Positions 10,543-21,621 of a stretch of DNA of 64,000 bases are shown one piece after another; the stretch's first letter is position 1, and each line of letters begins with the position of its first letter. Source of the DNA: Neonectria sp. B-13 (Eukaryota > Ascomycota > Sordariomycetes > Hypocreales > Nectriaceae); contig NOKP01000020.1 in the NCBI GenBank assembly GCA_002682825.1, positions 62,001 to 126,000 of the forward strand. The letters run 5' to 3'. The position numbers were made by a program, and so were the translations under genes. Below the pieces are notes generated by a model, which worked only from the letters and a program-made list of their open reading frames with translations, was not told the origin of the DNA and searched no databases.

Positions 10543-12751
10543 TCAGAGGGCTTGTCCGAAATCTGACCAGCCAAACGAGTCCAGCAGTTCGCCTGGATCT
10601 GTCAGCCAAGAGACCTCAATCGCTGTAGGATCAACAGCCATTTCTCCATCGTCCCGAGGGCTCCGAGGGTTCCCCATCAACAGATGATCAAGAATATCGG
10701 CGCAGCGGGCTGCTAGTCGGTTTCCGACGAGGGCATTTCGGAAGATGTTGCGGGCCATTTCAACATCAGCCTCCCAGCTAGGCAATCTCGGTGATCCCGC
10801 GTCACCTAAGATAGCTAGAGCGACGGCAAGAGCAGCGTGAAATAAGAAATACCTAGAAGAGTTAGTTGAGTTTAGCTGATCGATCCGCTTTTAGATGGCA
10901 TGGCGACCTACGTGGAATACCAAGCCACGAGCCTGGTGATGACTCCATGAGTCGAGTAATGGTGAATGGAGAGAATGGTTGAATGAGCGGCCTCAATGCA
11001 AATGTCTCGACATTTGTCCCCATTGGCGCTAGAAGTCGACACACCCACGTCATTGGTCCGTTTGATGACGCTTCTAAGCAGATTCTGTCTGAGGATGATG
11101 ATTTTCAGATTCCAAAATCGCCACCACAGCCGTGCCTTTGCAAATAAGTACCATTGTTCGTTGCATGATGCCACACCATCTAGCTTGAAATATGAGGGCA
11201 ATTTTTCAGTCCATGCATCGAGAGTTTGAATCATTTCCATTACGTTGTCAAAGCGGATTGCCGGTGTTGAGAGGAGGCGGTTCGAGAGGTTATTTGTCTG
11301 TATGTGAAACTCACTTTGAGCCTTCATCCCTGAATAGATGGTCGGCTCTAGGGACTCGTTTAGGAATACTGTTGTTTTCGGCGTAAGCAACTAGTTGGTG
11401 TTAGTTTGGGAATGCTAGCAGGCCGGAAGATGCTCACTTCGTCGTCGATGTTCAAAATATGTTGAGTATCCATAGCTTCCCGTCCTGGCAGGAGAATCGG
11501 CCTACCAAAAGTAGTTGATGAACCGCTGTCGTGCATATAAAGGCCCCACCAAGCTCTACGACGTATCTCGCGTTGCATGAGGCTGATATTCCATTTAGGA
11601 AGCTCGCGATGTAGTCCCAGACTAAGTGCTATTCGAGTTGCTAAGCCCAGAAAATTCCAGGCAGTATTCGGGTTGTTGCGCTTCTGGCTGAGGTTGCTTA
11701 ATAAGACTAGCGCTTGCAGAGAGGTGAGGTTCGCACTCTCAAATATTGACTCATCTTCCCCAAGAGATAATGCGCAGCGATAGAGAGCATCACCAGCATC
11801 TGCGAATTCGTACTTGGAGCACCAAGCTCCGATGGCTAGGATGACATATAAGAGCATCCGCCATGAGCGCTGCTGCGGCCTTGGAATCATTTCATGGTAC
11901 TGAGCTCTGAATGTTGGTTCATGTACGAACGGATAGGAAAGATGATAGTCGTTGAAATAGTCATCTATGAGCTTGTGCTTGATTTGTCGCGATATGATGG
12001 CGTCGGATAGACGGGAAGATGATATGATTTGTTCGAATTCTGCGGACGTAGTACTGCCGGGACCGTGCGACAGGCGAGGCGACCTAGGAGTTCCAAGCCA
12101 AAACAACAGAGAGCGCAGAAAGAACACGCCAGCAGTTGAGCCTGGACGCTTGTTAGGAAGATGTAGAGTCGTCGGCTGGGAGGGTGATGCTCACCTAGAT
12201 AGCCAGTTCCCGTTGGCTCCACAGAGAGTGCAGCCATACCATCGGCTAGGTCGTTGAAAGAAGTGGCTTCTTCGCGCCAATCGAAACCGTTCGCCTCATC
12301 TGGTACAGCCTCCGATATTGTGTCATCCTTCTCGCAGGGCGGCGGACCTGGTTCAAGGGGCGTCTTATCAGCCGTAGTCGATGGTGTTGCGGCAGAACGA
12401 ATGTGCAATGATGCTAATGCTTGATCAATGTCCACGCCAGGCAGCAGCTTTGCAAATAACTGCTCCAAATCGTAGAGGCGCTTCTCTAAACTCGTGACAT
12501 AACTGGCATTCATGAGTGACACATAATCAAGTTTTGGAAGCGAGATGCTCACGATCGCGTGAGTGGGGATCGAATGATCCTGCCACTATACTGGCATTCC
12601 CTCAGATTCTGAACACATGTGCTGCACCTCGGCCGCTCTCTCGAGCACTATATGGCACGCGTTAGAGTAATGGACGGGTACGCGTAATGTGAGGGAAGTC
12701 GAGGCAGACCTTCAGCTTCTTGAGACGGCACGTGTCGCACTGATCCGACAT
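10543..12751 (-). CDS. Zn2Cys6 fungal transcription factor (sugar-type cluster)
   Basis: Six exons fit in frame: 12751-12710, 12647-12553, 12502-12195, 12141-11438, 11390-10921 and 10852-10543, giving about 642 residues. Exons 1 and 2 together encode a complete Zn2Cys6 cluster: CDTCRLKKLKC is created by removing intron 1, then CSTCVQNLREC. A linker RSPLTRSYVTSLEKRL follows, formed across intron 2, with a short dimerisation helix (YDLEQLFAKLL). The Fungal_trans middle homology region starts around residue 190 (GVFFLRSLL, then DYFNDYHLSYPFVHEPTF) and runs to about residue 450. The family consists of nuclear DNA-binding regulators, usually acting on CGG triplets. It is flanked by an isomerase pseudogene and a sugar transporter, so it probably regulates the cluster. 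The first exon is only 42 nt and could be missed by automatic annotation. Confidence 0.88.
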
Positions 12752-13468
12752 TGTGAGTTAGCATTCATTGCTGTGCTGCGGAAGAGGGACGGACCGCAAG
12801 AGGGCTCTTTCTTGAAGTAGAAGCATCCATTAGTTCAATTTATGAATAGAACTCGAAAGAACTGCTATAGGGGGGTCGGTTTTAGGCTATAGCTAGCAGA
12901 TATCTCCAGTGACAAGTTGATCGTGAAATTCCCCAAGTGCTTCGAATCGAGGAAACTTAATCCACAATAGGGCGGTCTGCATCGGCAGAATCGGAATATG
13001 TACGGCCCGATCGGCTGAGCCAGTGGTGAAGTGGTTTCCTAGAGCTAGTTCAGTTTAACCACTCTAGAAGATGCCCTTCCTGTCTCTGCAGTTGGTACTG
13101 GCTTATTAGTTATCCAGTTTACGCTAATACCAAGGCTCTCTAGCATTGACTGGCTGACCCGAAAGGTCAGTTGGCGTGCTCACTTATTAGTTCTACAGTT
13201 GAGTAGTTACCACCCACGTTAGCTCAGGCGTCAATGTGTAACAATCTGGAACGCCGAGTATTCCTGTATGCGCAGCTTCCAACGACAGTAGAAAGCTGGA
13301 ACAGTCTTATTCTTCTACTTGAGTCGGGTTTACTTAATATACTTCCTACTGTTTTTTGTCCAATCCACTTCCTTAGATGCATCAACTGTTGTAATGAAGC
13401 TTCCTCAGTCCTTGCGGAACGAGCCGGATGACATAACCCAACACAACCTCCACATCGTTGCTTTGAAA
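12752..13468. promoter_or_regulatory. Upstream region of the regulator gene
   Basis: About 700 bp separate the start of the regulator from the 3' end of the sugar transporter, both on the minus strand. A perfect 6-bp inverted repeat with a 5-base loop (CTGACC-CGAAA-GGTCAG) lies at 13154-13170; it could be a hairpin or a binding site. No gene was recognised. Confidence 0.4.
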
Positions 13469-15544
13469 TCACGGAATCTGGCTCACAATTCCATCTTTCT
13501 GCTCCATGCCACTCGCTGCTTCGTCCACTCCAATCTCCCTGGCGATGCGTTCGAGACGCTCACGATCTGCGGCGCTGTCCTTGTCGTTGAAGACGGCGTC
13601 GATCTCCTCGAGAGAGAGACCCTTGAGCTCGGGTAGGAAGAAGAAGGCCCACAAGAAACCGAGGACACAGAAGCACATGAATACAATGAAAGTCTTGTAG
13701 CCGATGTTATCCAGCATAACAGGCGTCACCTGGGCGACAGTGAAGTTCATGATCCAGTTGACTGCTGAGGACAGGCCGATTCCCTTCGCTCGCACGTCCA
13801 AGGGGAAGACCTCGGCAACCACGACCCAGCCGACCGGACCATAGGCGAATGCATAGTTGGCGATGTACCAGTAGATGAGAAAGACCGCTCCGTTTCCGGC
13901 CGCCTTGTATTTATGGAAATCGTGCCCGTAGACGGCGATGATTGCGGCAACTCCGGCATGGCAGATGGCCATGTTAGCCTCGCCCCAGCAGAACATGGGC
14001 CGGCGGCCAATGTTATCGATAAACAAAACAGCCGGGATGGTGAAGACAAAGTTCACAATGCCGACGACGCCAGTGGCGAGCAAGCCAATAGTGCCTCCCG
14101 AGAGACCGATCTGTGCAAACACGGTTGGTGCGTAATAGATGATAGAGTTAATTCCCGTCCATTGGCCCAAGCCCTGGGCAGCTGCACCGAGGAAGAGGCG
14201 ATGCAAGAGAGCCTTGGTTGTGAAGATTCGCTTGTACTCGAGGAGTTCGGTGTGAAAGCTAACATCGCTGACACCGTAGCGCTCCATGGCAGCTTCTCGC
14301 TCCGAGCGACGCTTGGCGAGCAATGTTCGAAACTCGTATTGGACCTCGGGGGAGTTTGCGGGCTTGCGCCTGAGGTACACGAGGCTTTCGATACACTCTG
14401 TCTCGCGGTCATGGAGCATGAGCCACCTGGGGGAAAAGGGAAGAAATACGGAGCCAACACAGAGGATGATGGCGGGAATAAGTTGAAGTGCGAGGGGGAT
14501 ACGCCATGCGGCGCTGGACTGGCCGGGGTAGGTGGTTCCCCCGATATAGTTTGTGCCGTAGGAAATCCAATAGGAAATCAAGATACCAACTACAAAAGGT
14601 GTTAGTGAGCTTCTGAGAAATGATAACTTTCAGCCTAGGCAAATACTCAGGCTTGACTAGTATGACTGACAGGTGATAGAGAGTTGCTGTAACGCAACGA
14701 GTGAACCTCGGATGCCGGGAGGTGCGAGCTCAGCATTCCACATAGGGACAAGCATGGAGAGGGCACCAACGCCCATTCCAGCAAACCAGCGACCGGCTGT
14801 TGTTGTGGCATTGTTAGTATATGAGAATACCTCGGTCGGGACCGACTTGAATCTCCTACTCACAGTAGACATATCCGACATCGTAATTGGCGCCAGCCTG
14901 AAGAGCCGTACCTAGCATGAAGACAATGCACCAGGCCGAGATAGAGTACTATGAACGAGAGCAAGATTAGCAAACGACGCCAACTCTTTTCTAGACACAA
15001 ATCAGGTAGCTGTGATCATCCTTCTGTTGATGGCGTGGAGTTGACTCGGGGGCGTGGGATTTGCTGTCTTAGGGCATGTCGGAAAGAGAGGAGTGGTGTT
15101 CACCTTTCTGGAATATTTGTCGGCGAGAGGGCCAGCGATCAGGGCTCCGAGGAAGGCTCCGAGTTCCATACGTCAAGTGTGTTAGCGTAAGCCAGTCGTA
15201 TTGCGTTTGCTGCTTCACTTCATGAACTGGAACTTACCGAGAATGGCAGTGAGCATGCCCTTCGTAACTGAATCCGAGAGCTGTTGTGAAGGGAAGGCTC
15301 GTCAGCCTGGAGAACCTGTCTCGGAGGTTTGCAAACTTACAGTGCTGTTGAAACGGTACTCGAATTCAGCCATGACCTGGACCTGGCTGAAGACACCTTG
15401 GTTGTAGCCATAAAGAACGCCACCAAGCGAGGCAAAGACGGCGATTCCGAGACATCGGCCATTGTTGATGAGCCCGCGCCAGCCCACCTGGTTGTGTGTA
15501 GCCAGCACAGCGTGAACTGCACCGCTAGATGTGTCTGCTACCAT
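13469..15544 (-). CDS. MFS sugar transporter
   Basis: Plasma-membrane sugar/proton symporter of the MFS sugar-porter family. Six exons fit: 15544-15341, 15280-15238, 15156-15104, 14948-14864, 14796-14671 and 14589-13469, about 543 residues. The start chosen is the ATG at 15544 (MVADTSSGAV); an upstream in-frame extension exists but looks like a 5' leader. Family signatures appear in order: GGVLYGYNQGVFSQ in TM1, LADKYSRK after TM2, SGRWFAGMGVGALSMLVP, QQLSITFGILISYWISYGTN, PFSPRWLM, GQWTGINSIIYYAP in TM7, GRRPM, GPVGWVVVAEVFPLDVRAKG, and PELKGLSLEEID at the cytoplasmic tail. Intron 2 lacks an AG at the position that would keep the conserved ELG residues; the nearest in-frame AG (15157-15158) removes three residues. 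Its neighbours (regulator, dehydrogenase) suggest a pentose, polyol or hexose substrate. Confidence 0.9.
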
Positions 15545-17194
15545 GATCAATGGAATGAGGGAGAAGGGTATCGGTGCGAAGATGTGACAATGCGACGTAG
15601 GCAAAGAGGTGGGCGAAACTGATTGATGATGGGGAATAGAGTTTGACAAGTTGTTGGAAGAGTTGAACCCTTAAGTAATTAGAAGCTGGCAAGCACGTCT
15701 TCCGCATCCAGGACAGTGTGTCGAGGAGAAAGTGGAAAGTGAGACCACCCATGTCATGCATTCCCCGGACTTTGCGCATAGGGTCGAATAGCTTCGGATG
15801 ATAGCTGTCCACCCAATCGGAGCACCGGAAAATTACCTTGTACATATCAACGTACCTAAATGATTAAGGTGACCAAGTACAGAGTAGTCACCTAGTGGAT
15901 ACTTGACCCCAGTCCGAGGTGGCGAATCGAGGGTTAGAAAGGCTGGGTTTTTTCCCCTCGGGCTCTTACCAAGTAAGTCTCCCCGCAGGACCGAATAGCG
16001 TCGGGTAACACCTGACCTCCAATCAGAGTGGACCAAGGCTCGCAAAACGGGTCATGACACCATCGACATGTGTCGAACCTCGACGCTAGAGACCTTCCGG
16101 TCCATCAAATACCGGGATGTGAGTGAGCAAGCTGTTAGTGGTGTCCCTCTGGTTGTCGTAAGGTGTGCACTAGATGTGCTTTCTGCATCTACAATTGCTG
16201 TTAAGCTTGCAGATATAACAATTTTGGTGTTAATCCCATCTAAGGTTGTGTACCTATACAGAAGGATCGTCAGTACTTAGACGTTATGTACAAATAGGTG
16301 AGAGCGGATATATTGAGGTTATATCTGTACCCTGTTGGCTATTATTCCTAGTTAGGCACACCTAGTGCGCTTTGTGCAATCAAAGGGATGGGGGACTAAT
16401 GAGAAGAAAGGAAGTGTGATGAGTACCTAGCAAGCGTTATTCCCAGTTCTCATTACTTCCTACTCATATTTGGCTGACACATTGTTGACACCCCTCCAAT
16501 GTCTCTGATTAACTGTCGTTTGACGTAAAAGAAAGCCAAACGCCAGCGCCATCGGCCACACAGCCCAACTATGCGGGACATTGCGCCCTCACTCGCCGCT
16601 CCAGCCTGCGTGCAGGTCGAGCCAACCTGCCACCACTCACCACACCCAACACGGATATGCTCCGCTTGTCATGACAACACCCCCCATAAAGTAGTGATGC
16701 TGGGGAATGCGGGGTTGGGTCCACTACATTATCCTGGTGGAATATGCCCTCGCGTGACGGAGAAGGCATGTGCTGGGGGGAGAATAATGTGAGTGAGGGT
16801 ACTCGGAGCTCTGTCGTCCGAGGAGCGTCGCACTGCGCTGGGCATGGGCATGGGAACGGGGCGATGGATTCGGGGGTTGTTACGGGGTTTGCCGACCGCT
16901 ATCCCATGCCTAGACCCCTCCGCGTGGCAAAAGCCGAGTTTACGTTCTTTGTCCTGCCTCTAACGCATCCCCCCGCATCCTAGAGAAACCCACATCCGGC
17001 TATTCATAAATTCTCTTCCTCTCCCACTCTCTCTCTCTCTCTGTCATACACATACACACACTCCTGTCTCCCACTTGTCTCTCTACCTTCTCTCTCTCTC
17101 TTCGCCCTCTCGCTTCTTTCTCTATTCCCCCCCTCCTTTACCAACCCACAACTATTAACCATCTCTCGACTAATCAGTCCGTCCGCCAGCCACC
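15545..17194. promoter_or_regulatory. Divergent promoter region, transporter / dehydrogenase
   Basis: A 1.65-kb intergenic region between divergently transcribed transporter and dehydrogenase genes. The last 180 bp before the dehydrogenase ATG (about 17005-17160) is a strong pyrimidine tract with CT and CA repeats, a common fungal core-promoter/5'UTR feature. Several ORFs of 60-80 codons occur here, but none has recognisable similarity or supported splice signals. Confidence 0.55.
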
Positions 17195-18221
17195 ATGAGC
17201 AATTCTACCCTCGCTGCACACCCCAATCCTTCATCACCTGTCCTATTTCACTTTGGTCTCGCCGGCAAGAACGCAATTGTGACCGGAGGGACCCGTGGCA
17301 TCGGTTTAGAGGTTGCGCGAGGACTAGCCGAGGCTGGGGCCAGCATTGCCATTTTGTACGCGTCCACCGCCCCTTGCAAGGCCGACGCCATCGCCTATTC
17401 CATATCCAAATCCACAGGACAGAGCGTCAAGGCATACAAGGCTGACGTCACATCGGCTACCGAGATCAGCGACGCCATCAATGCGATCACTGCCGAGTTC
17501 TTCAAGGGTCGCCTTGACATCGTAGTCGCCAATGCGGGAATCGCCACGCACTATGCGGCGGAGGACTACACCCCTGAACAATTCCAGGAGATTATGAATG
17601 TGAACCTCAACGGTGCCTTTTACACTGCTCAAGCTGCCGGCCGCATCTTCAAAGAGCAGTTCAGCAAAGGTGAAAAACAAGGCAAGGTGATATTCACAGC
17701 AAGTGTCAGCGCCATCTTAGTCAATGTGCCTCAGAAACAGTCGGCATATAATGCCAGCAAGGCGGCCGTTGTTCAGTTGGCAAGATGCTTGAGCGTCGAG
17801 TGGGTTGGCTTTGCTCGTGTCAACTGCGTGAGCCCTGTAAGTTTGATCCCATACCGAAATGGAAGGAAACATGCTAACCCAAATTCCAGGGATTCATAGC
17901 TACAGACAGTAAGTCACACTAGACCCTCCCCACTCTCCTCCTGCTTTCTGTAGCAGATTCAGACCACACGACAAATTTGAGCTAACATGAGGACCAGTGT
18001 TGGAAGTACACCCTGTGGAGTGGCGCAATAAGTGGTTTGGAATGATTCCAGCCAACAGGCTATGTGAGCCTGCCGAGTTAAAGGGAGCCTATGTGTTTCT
18101 GGCAAGCGATGCCAGTAGCTATATGACAGGTATGAAGGCTCTCCTTTGAAGAGGAGAACTGAGACTAAGAGAACATATAGGTGAAAACATTATTATTGAT
18201 GGTGGCTATACGCTTCCGTAA
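17195..18221 (+). CDS. Short-chain dehydrogenase/reductase (polyol type)
   Basis: NAD(P)-dependent oxidoreductase of the classical SDR family. Four exons fit: 17195-17836, 17890-17908, 17998-18129 and 18181-18221, giving 277 residues. Exon 2 is a 19-nt micro-exon. The nucleotide-binding motif TGGTRGIG is at residues 30-37, NAG follows in VVANAGIA, and the catalytic Ser (TASVSAI), Tyr and Lys (YNASK) are present. The C-terminus, TGENIIIDGGYTLP, is typical of the fungal branch containing L-xylulose reductase, NADP mannitol dehydrogenase and the Sou2-type sorbitol proteins. Substrate assignment is inference from that resemblance and from the transporter and regulator upstream. No signal peptide is visible, so it is cytosolic. 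The ATG lies in a CACCATG context after a pyrimidine-rich leader. Confidence 0.88.
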
Positions 18222-18349
18222 TTAGTGTTAACTGCCCATTATAAGTACATGAATTGATATATTAAATAGAACCATTTTGTTCTGACGGTGATATTTATAA
18301 CACACGGTGCGAATAGGGAGGGCTAGACTGAGTTCTTTACGCAGATATG

Positions 18350-19020
18350 TCAGGGATGCTCTATTACATCCTCAGCCTGCTGTTTTACGCCCTGAAACAT
18401 ATCTAAGGGAACAGTAGGCTTGTAGAAGCCCTCTTTGCTCCACGAACGAAGACGTTGAGCCATTGTGGTGATGATATGCCGCAGTCGATTTCTGACAGGT
18501 GTGATCATCCGTCCGCGCTGCTAAAGCTTCTCTCTAATTCCGCAGAAGAGGAAGGTATATTGAGAAAGTCTATAGTCATGATCCCTACTGTTGGAAATCT
18601 CTGAAGGCTCTGTTGCCACCACCCGATAGAGTCCTTCTCGACAACCGCAGATTGGGTAAGCACCTCGGCCAAATAGATAGTTAACTCGTTGCTGACGGCC
18701 TGTGCCGTTACAGACGGGTTGCCCTGTCCTGGCCTATCCCTACGGCCTCTGCAGGCCCCAGTGGTACTCGTCTCAGGAGCATTGGCTTGCCGACGTGCCC
18801 TCTTGAAATCTATCCTCCGCTTGACGTAGTCGCAGGTGTCGGCCTCATTATCGATATCCTGGACGGGTTGGCCACCGAAGTCCACACGCTTGTATTGGGC
18901 GTCATAGAAGTCTCGCAAGAGTGTGTTGTAATGCTTCTTCCACTCGCCTTGCTTACGAGTTGGGTTGCCCTCCCAAAGCTCGTCCAATGCCTTCCATCTC
19001 TTGCAGTGTTTGTCGACCTA
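18350..19020 (-). pseudogene. hAT-family transposase C-terminal fragment
   Basis: Minus-strand frame with the hAT dimerisation domain: IGWWQQSLQRFPTVG followed by DFLNIPSSSAELERSFSSA, the signature of the family C-terminus. Upstream of it, [19 protein letters not shown] is a plausible remnant of the preceding helical region. After SSADG the frame needs a shift to continue as MITPVRNRLRH and QRLRSWSKEGFYKP, the usual end of these proteins. The RNase-H-like catalytic part is absent. It abuts an ABC-transporter fragment on the same strand, so it may have inserted into that gene. Confidence 0.8.
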
Positions 19021-19109
19021 AACAAATGTTTAAAAGTAAGCCATAGTCTAGGATATAGGGGTAAAGTTTCATTTCAACGTCAAGTATTGACCACACCTCG
19101 AGTTGGGAG

Positions 19110-19590
19110 TGCATACCTCGGTTATAAATGGCCTCTTCCTTGAACTCCTTCTTCATCTGCTTCTGTGGGATACCATTATAGTGAATATCAGTTTCCGGGC
19201 GGAATTTCAATCCATTTACGTCTCCGCTGATTGTTTTCAAGAGCGTGCTGCATCCAGAGCCCGGCCGCCCGAGGACCAAGAGGAGCTCACCGCTTCGAAT
19301 TAGGCCGTCAAACTGGTTAAGAATCTTCTTGGGCGACTTCTTGCTAAACGAGGAGAGCTCATCAAGATGTAGTGGCGCAGATAAGAGAGACCGACGGTTT
19401 TTTGGATCTGGAAAGCATCCCCCGAGCTAAGGATGTTGACGTTGTTGAGCACGACACCGATCTGCTTGTTACCGATTCCCTCCTCGCGATGCAGACGAAG
19501 GAATCTGTGTAGCCACTTGTGTACGTCGAATTAAATGCTCGCCGGGTCTATCGCTGGGTCATTCTCATCCATCATGACCAGTGTAGAAAC
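19110..19590 (-). pseudogene. PDR-type ABC transporter N-terminal fragment
   Basis: Minus-strand sequence reads like the start of a pleiotropic-drug-resistance ABC transporter. The N-terminal segment NDPAIDPASI-stop-FDVHKWLHRF is followed by [19 protein letters not shown]. The Walker A region reads [19 protein letters not shown] and [16 protein letters not shown], and then [16 protein letters not shown] and EEAIYN lead to where the family has YN-E-D-HFP. At least one in-frame stop and one frameshift separate these blocks, and everything after Walker A, including all membrane segments, is missing. It ends where the hAT fragment starts. Confidence 0.85.
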
Positions 19591-19599
19591 GCGGCTTGC

Positions 19600-20510
19600 G
19601 CCGCCACCGACATCGGTTGACTGCCTTGGCGACAAAGCCGTGGCCAGGCATGTTCTCCACGACCTCATCAAACAACCGTATTAGTCATCTAGCTGTGCGT
19701 ATCAAGTAAATCTGCGGGATGGAGTACCCTGCACCTTAGACAACAATCAATCAACACACTGCTGCTGCTGCTCATTATCGATTTACCTGATCTTTGATAT
19801 TTTTAGCACACTAGTGCGACCCCAAGCCATTCAGTTATTTTCAAGCCCTGCCTTAGTAGATTACGCAAAGCCTTCTCTAACTTTATGACCTACTGACTCA
19901 GCAGTAGTCAGGATTTTAGACATTCCCTCTTTCTCTACTGTGCTGAACTATAGCAATCATTATAATTTTGGATAATCCTGAGTGTCCTTTGATTGTTTAT
20001 ATATAGCTTTTATACTAACTATAAGATATCTACTAAATTAGTATAGAATACTCCTTATTAATAATATGAATAGAGTAGTAGCTCTTAGAATCCTAAAGTA
20101 ATAAATATAATAATAGCTTAATTAATATTTTCTATTAGATATTAAATTCCTAAGTATTTCTTAGATATCTTTTTTTAGAAAAGAAGATTCTTAACCTAAG
20201 TTAAGTAAATAAGCTATAAGAAAATAATATACTTATAATACTTATCTAGTTTTAAACTTTTTAATGAATAAGATACTAAGGCTAAAAGGCCCTTACCAGA
20301 AGAAGTCTACTACTTGAAATCAAACCTAAGTCTATCTTGTACGGATGGCTTGGCAGAGAGTTAGCGCATTATGCTTGCTCAGCCACTTCTGGTAAGTCCA
20401 GGCTCGAACAACAGTGTTAAAATCATCATGAGCTTGTATCATGGCTATAGGAAGTTACCGACCCCTGCCCGGCCAGGAAGCAAGACAGACCCATTATTGA
20501 GACAGGTTGG
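19600..20510. other. Intergenic, AT-rich from about 19980 to 20280
   Basis: No gene was recognised. The 300-bp AT-rich patch resembles the block at the left end of the window in base composition and may be another RIP-affected fragment. The flanks are ordinary. Confidence 0.5.
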
Positions 20511-20514
20511 TATT

Positions 20515-20740
20515 TGTGATAGTCGGGTCTAACCTAGGGGTCTAGGGTAGATCCAGGGCGTATGGTTTGATGATCGAGTGGATCAGGACGTTGTAGTAAG
20601 CAATGTAGGTCACGATGGTAATGTGCAAAGGCAAGTTATTGTGTAACCAAGTGATAGTGTTGATAGCTAAGGAGCTTTAAGGCTCTTGTCTAATGTACTA
20701 AATGAATGTGTGTATATACTTTGTAGTATTCTGTTGGATC
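20515..20740 (+). repeat. Less-mutated copy of the 220-bp repeat
   Basis: It matches the AT-shifted copy at 6860-7090 and, in part, the inverted copy at 7245-7335. It retains most C and G residues lost at 6860-7090, so it is the copy closest to the ancestral sequence in this window. Function and class are unknown. Confidence 0.8.
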
Positions 20741-20760
20741 ACGGTTTGGAATCGTGATCC
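20736..20760. repeat. Perfect 8-bp inverted repeat
   Basis: GGATCACG and CGTGATCC are separated by nine bases, just after the 220-bp repeat. It could be a hairpin, a terminal structure of that element, or chance. Confidence 0.6.
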
Positions 20761-20869
20761 ACCTGTGATTGGTAGGAAATTAGTGGGGGTAGGCATGATG
20801 TGCACGCACCACGTGACCGGGGTCAACCTGGGCCGTGACACTTTATACATCATTAGTATTATTGTATTT

Positions 20870-21621
20870 CTATGCATTTTTCTCTCTGTTTTTACTGCCC
20901 ACTTAGAATTGCACTAAGTCCTATAATACACAGTCCCAATCCTAACCCTAAAACCACCTTTAATGCTATTTAAGTATCTGATATTAAGTCGTTCTGCGAT
21001 CAGACGAGCGATACTATCGACAGTGTAGAGTCAGTCTTTGGGAAAAGACAGGACTATCTCCAAGAACAATTTGACTAGGGTAGGCCAACCTAGGCATGAA
21101 AGTAGTTTATCGTGCAGAATCCATAAAGAGATGAGCAACTCATTTTGATTGGTGACTCCCTGACTTAAACACTTAAGATTGCGGATTAAACTTAGTGGCT
21201 GTAGTAATGGTGGCAATTGGACTGTTAGTACAAAGTTCCGAATACGACCACCTTGGTGTGATCCGAAAGCTGCCCCACATATCTGCAAGAGGAGGCATCC
21301 TAGCTTTTCAATTATGCAGCTTCTTATACACAAGAACCTACAGAGAATCAATCGCAAAATGAAGTTATCAACCCGGGTTCAGCAATTACAGGTGTTTCCA
21401 TACTGACAAGCACGTGCAATATATCACCATGCAGACGCGAGCTACGGAGAATAGTAACTCCTAGCCTCGAGTAGTGCTGAGCTTCCCCTCATTTCAAGGA
21501 GTCAAAGCTCAGTCGATCCATCTTCCGGTAAGAGCAACCAACTCACATCACCTTTTGCATCCTCTTATTGCGAGTTGTTTTCCTTTTTTGAGCCTTACTT
21601 AATTCTGCCTCTTCGGTCACA
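20870..21621. promoter_or_regulatory. Upstream region of the reductase gene
   Basis: No gene seen. The region just before the ATG at 21622 is pyrimidine-rich (about 21540-21615), as expected for a fungal promoter/leader. Confidence 0.4.

Noticed and set aside
13913..14605. 230-codon plus-strand ORF opposite the sugar transporter
   Set aside because: It lies exactly antisense to the transporter's last exon, whose conserved motifs show which strand is coding.
16569..16983. Overlapping small ORFs upstream of the SDR
   Set aside because: No recognisable domain, no splice structure, and located in a promoter region.
17324..17680. 118-codon minus-strand ORF inside the SDR
   Set aside because: Antisense shadow of the SDR exon 1.
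20540..20660. Possible tRNA-derived SINE in the 220-bp repeat
   Set aside because: A faint A-box-like tract is present but no convincing B box (GGTTCGA-type) could be found.
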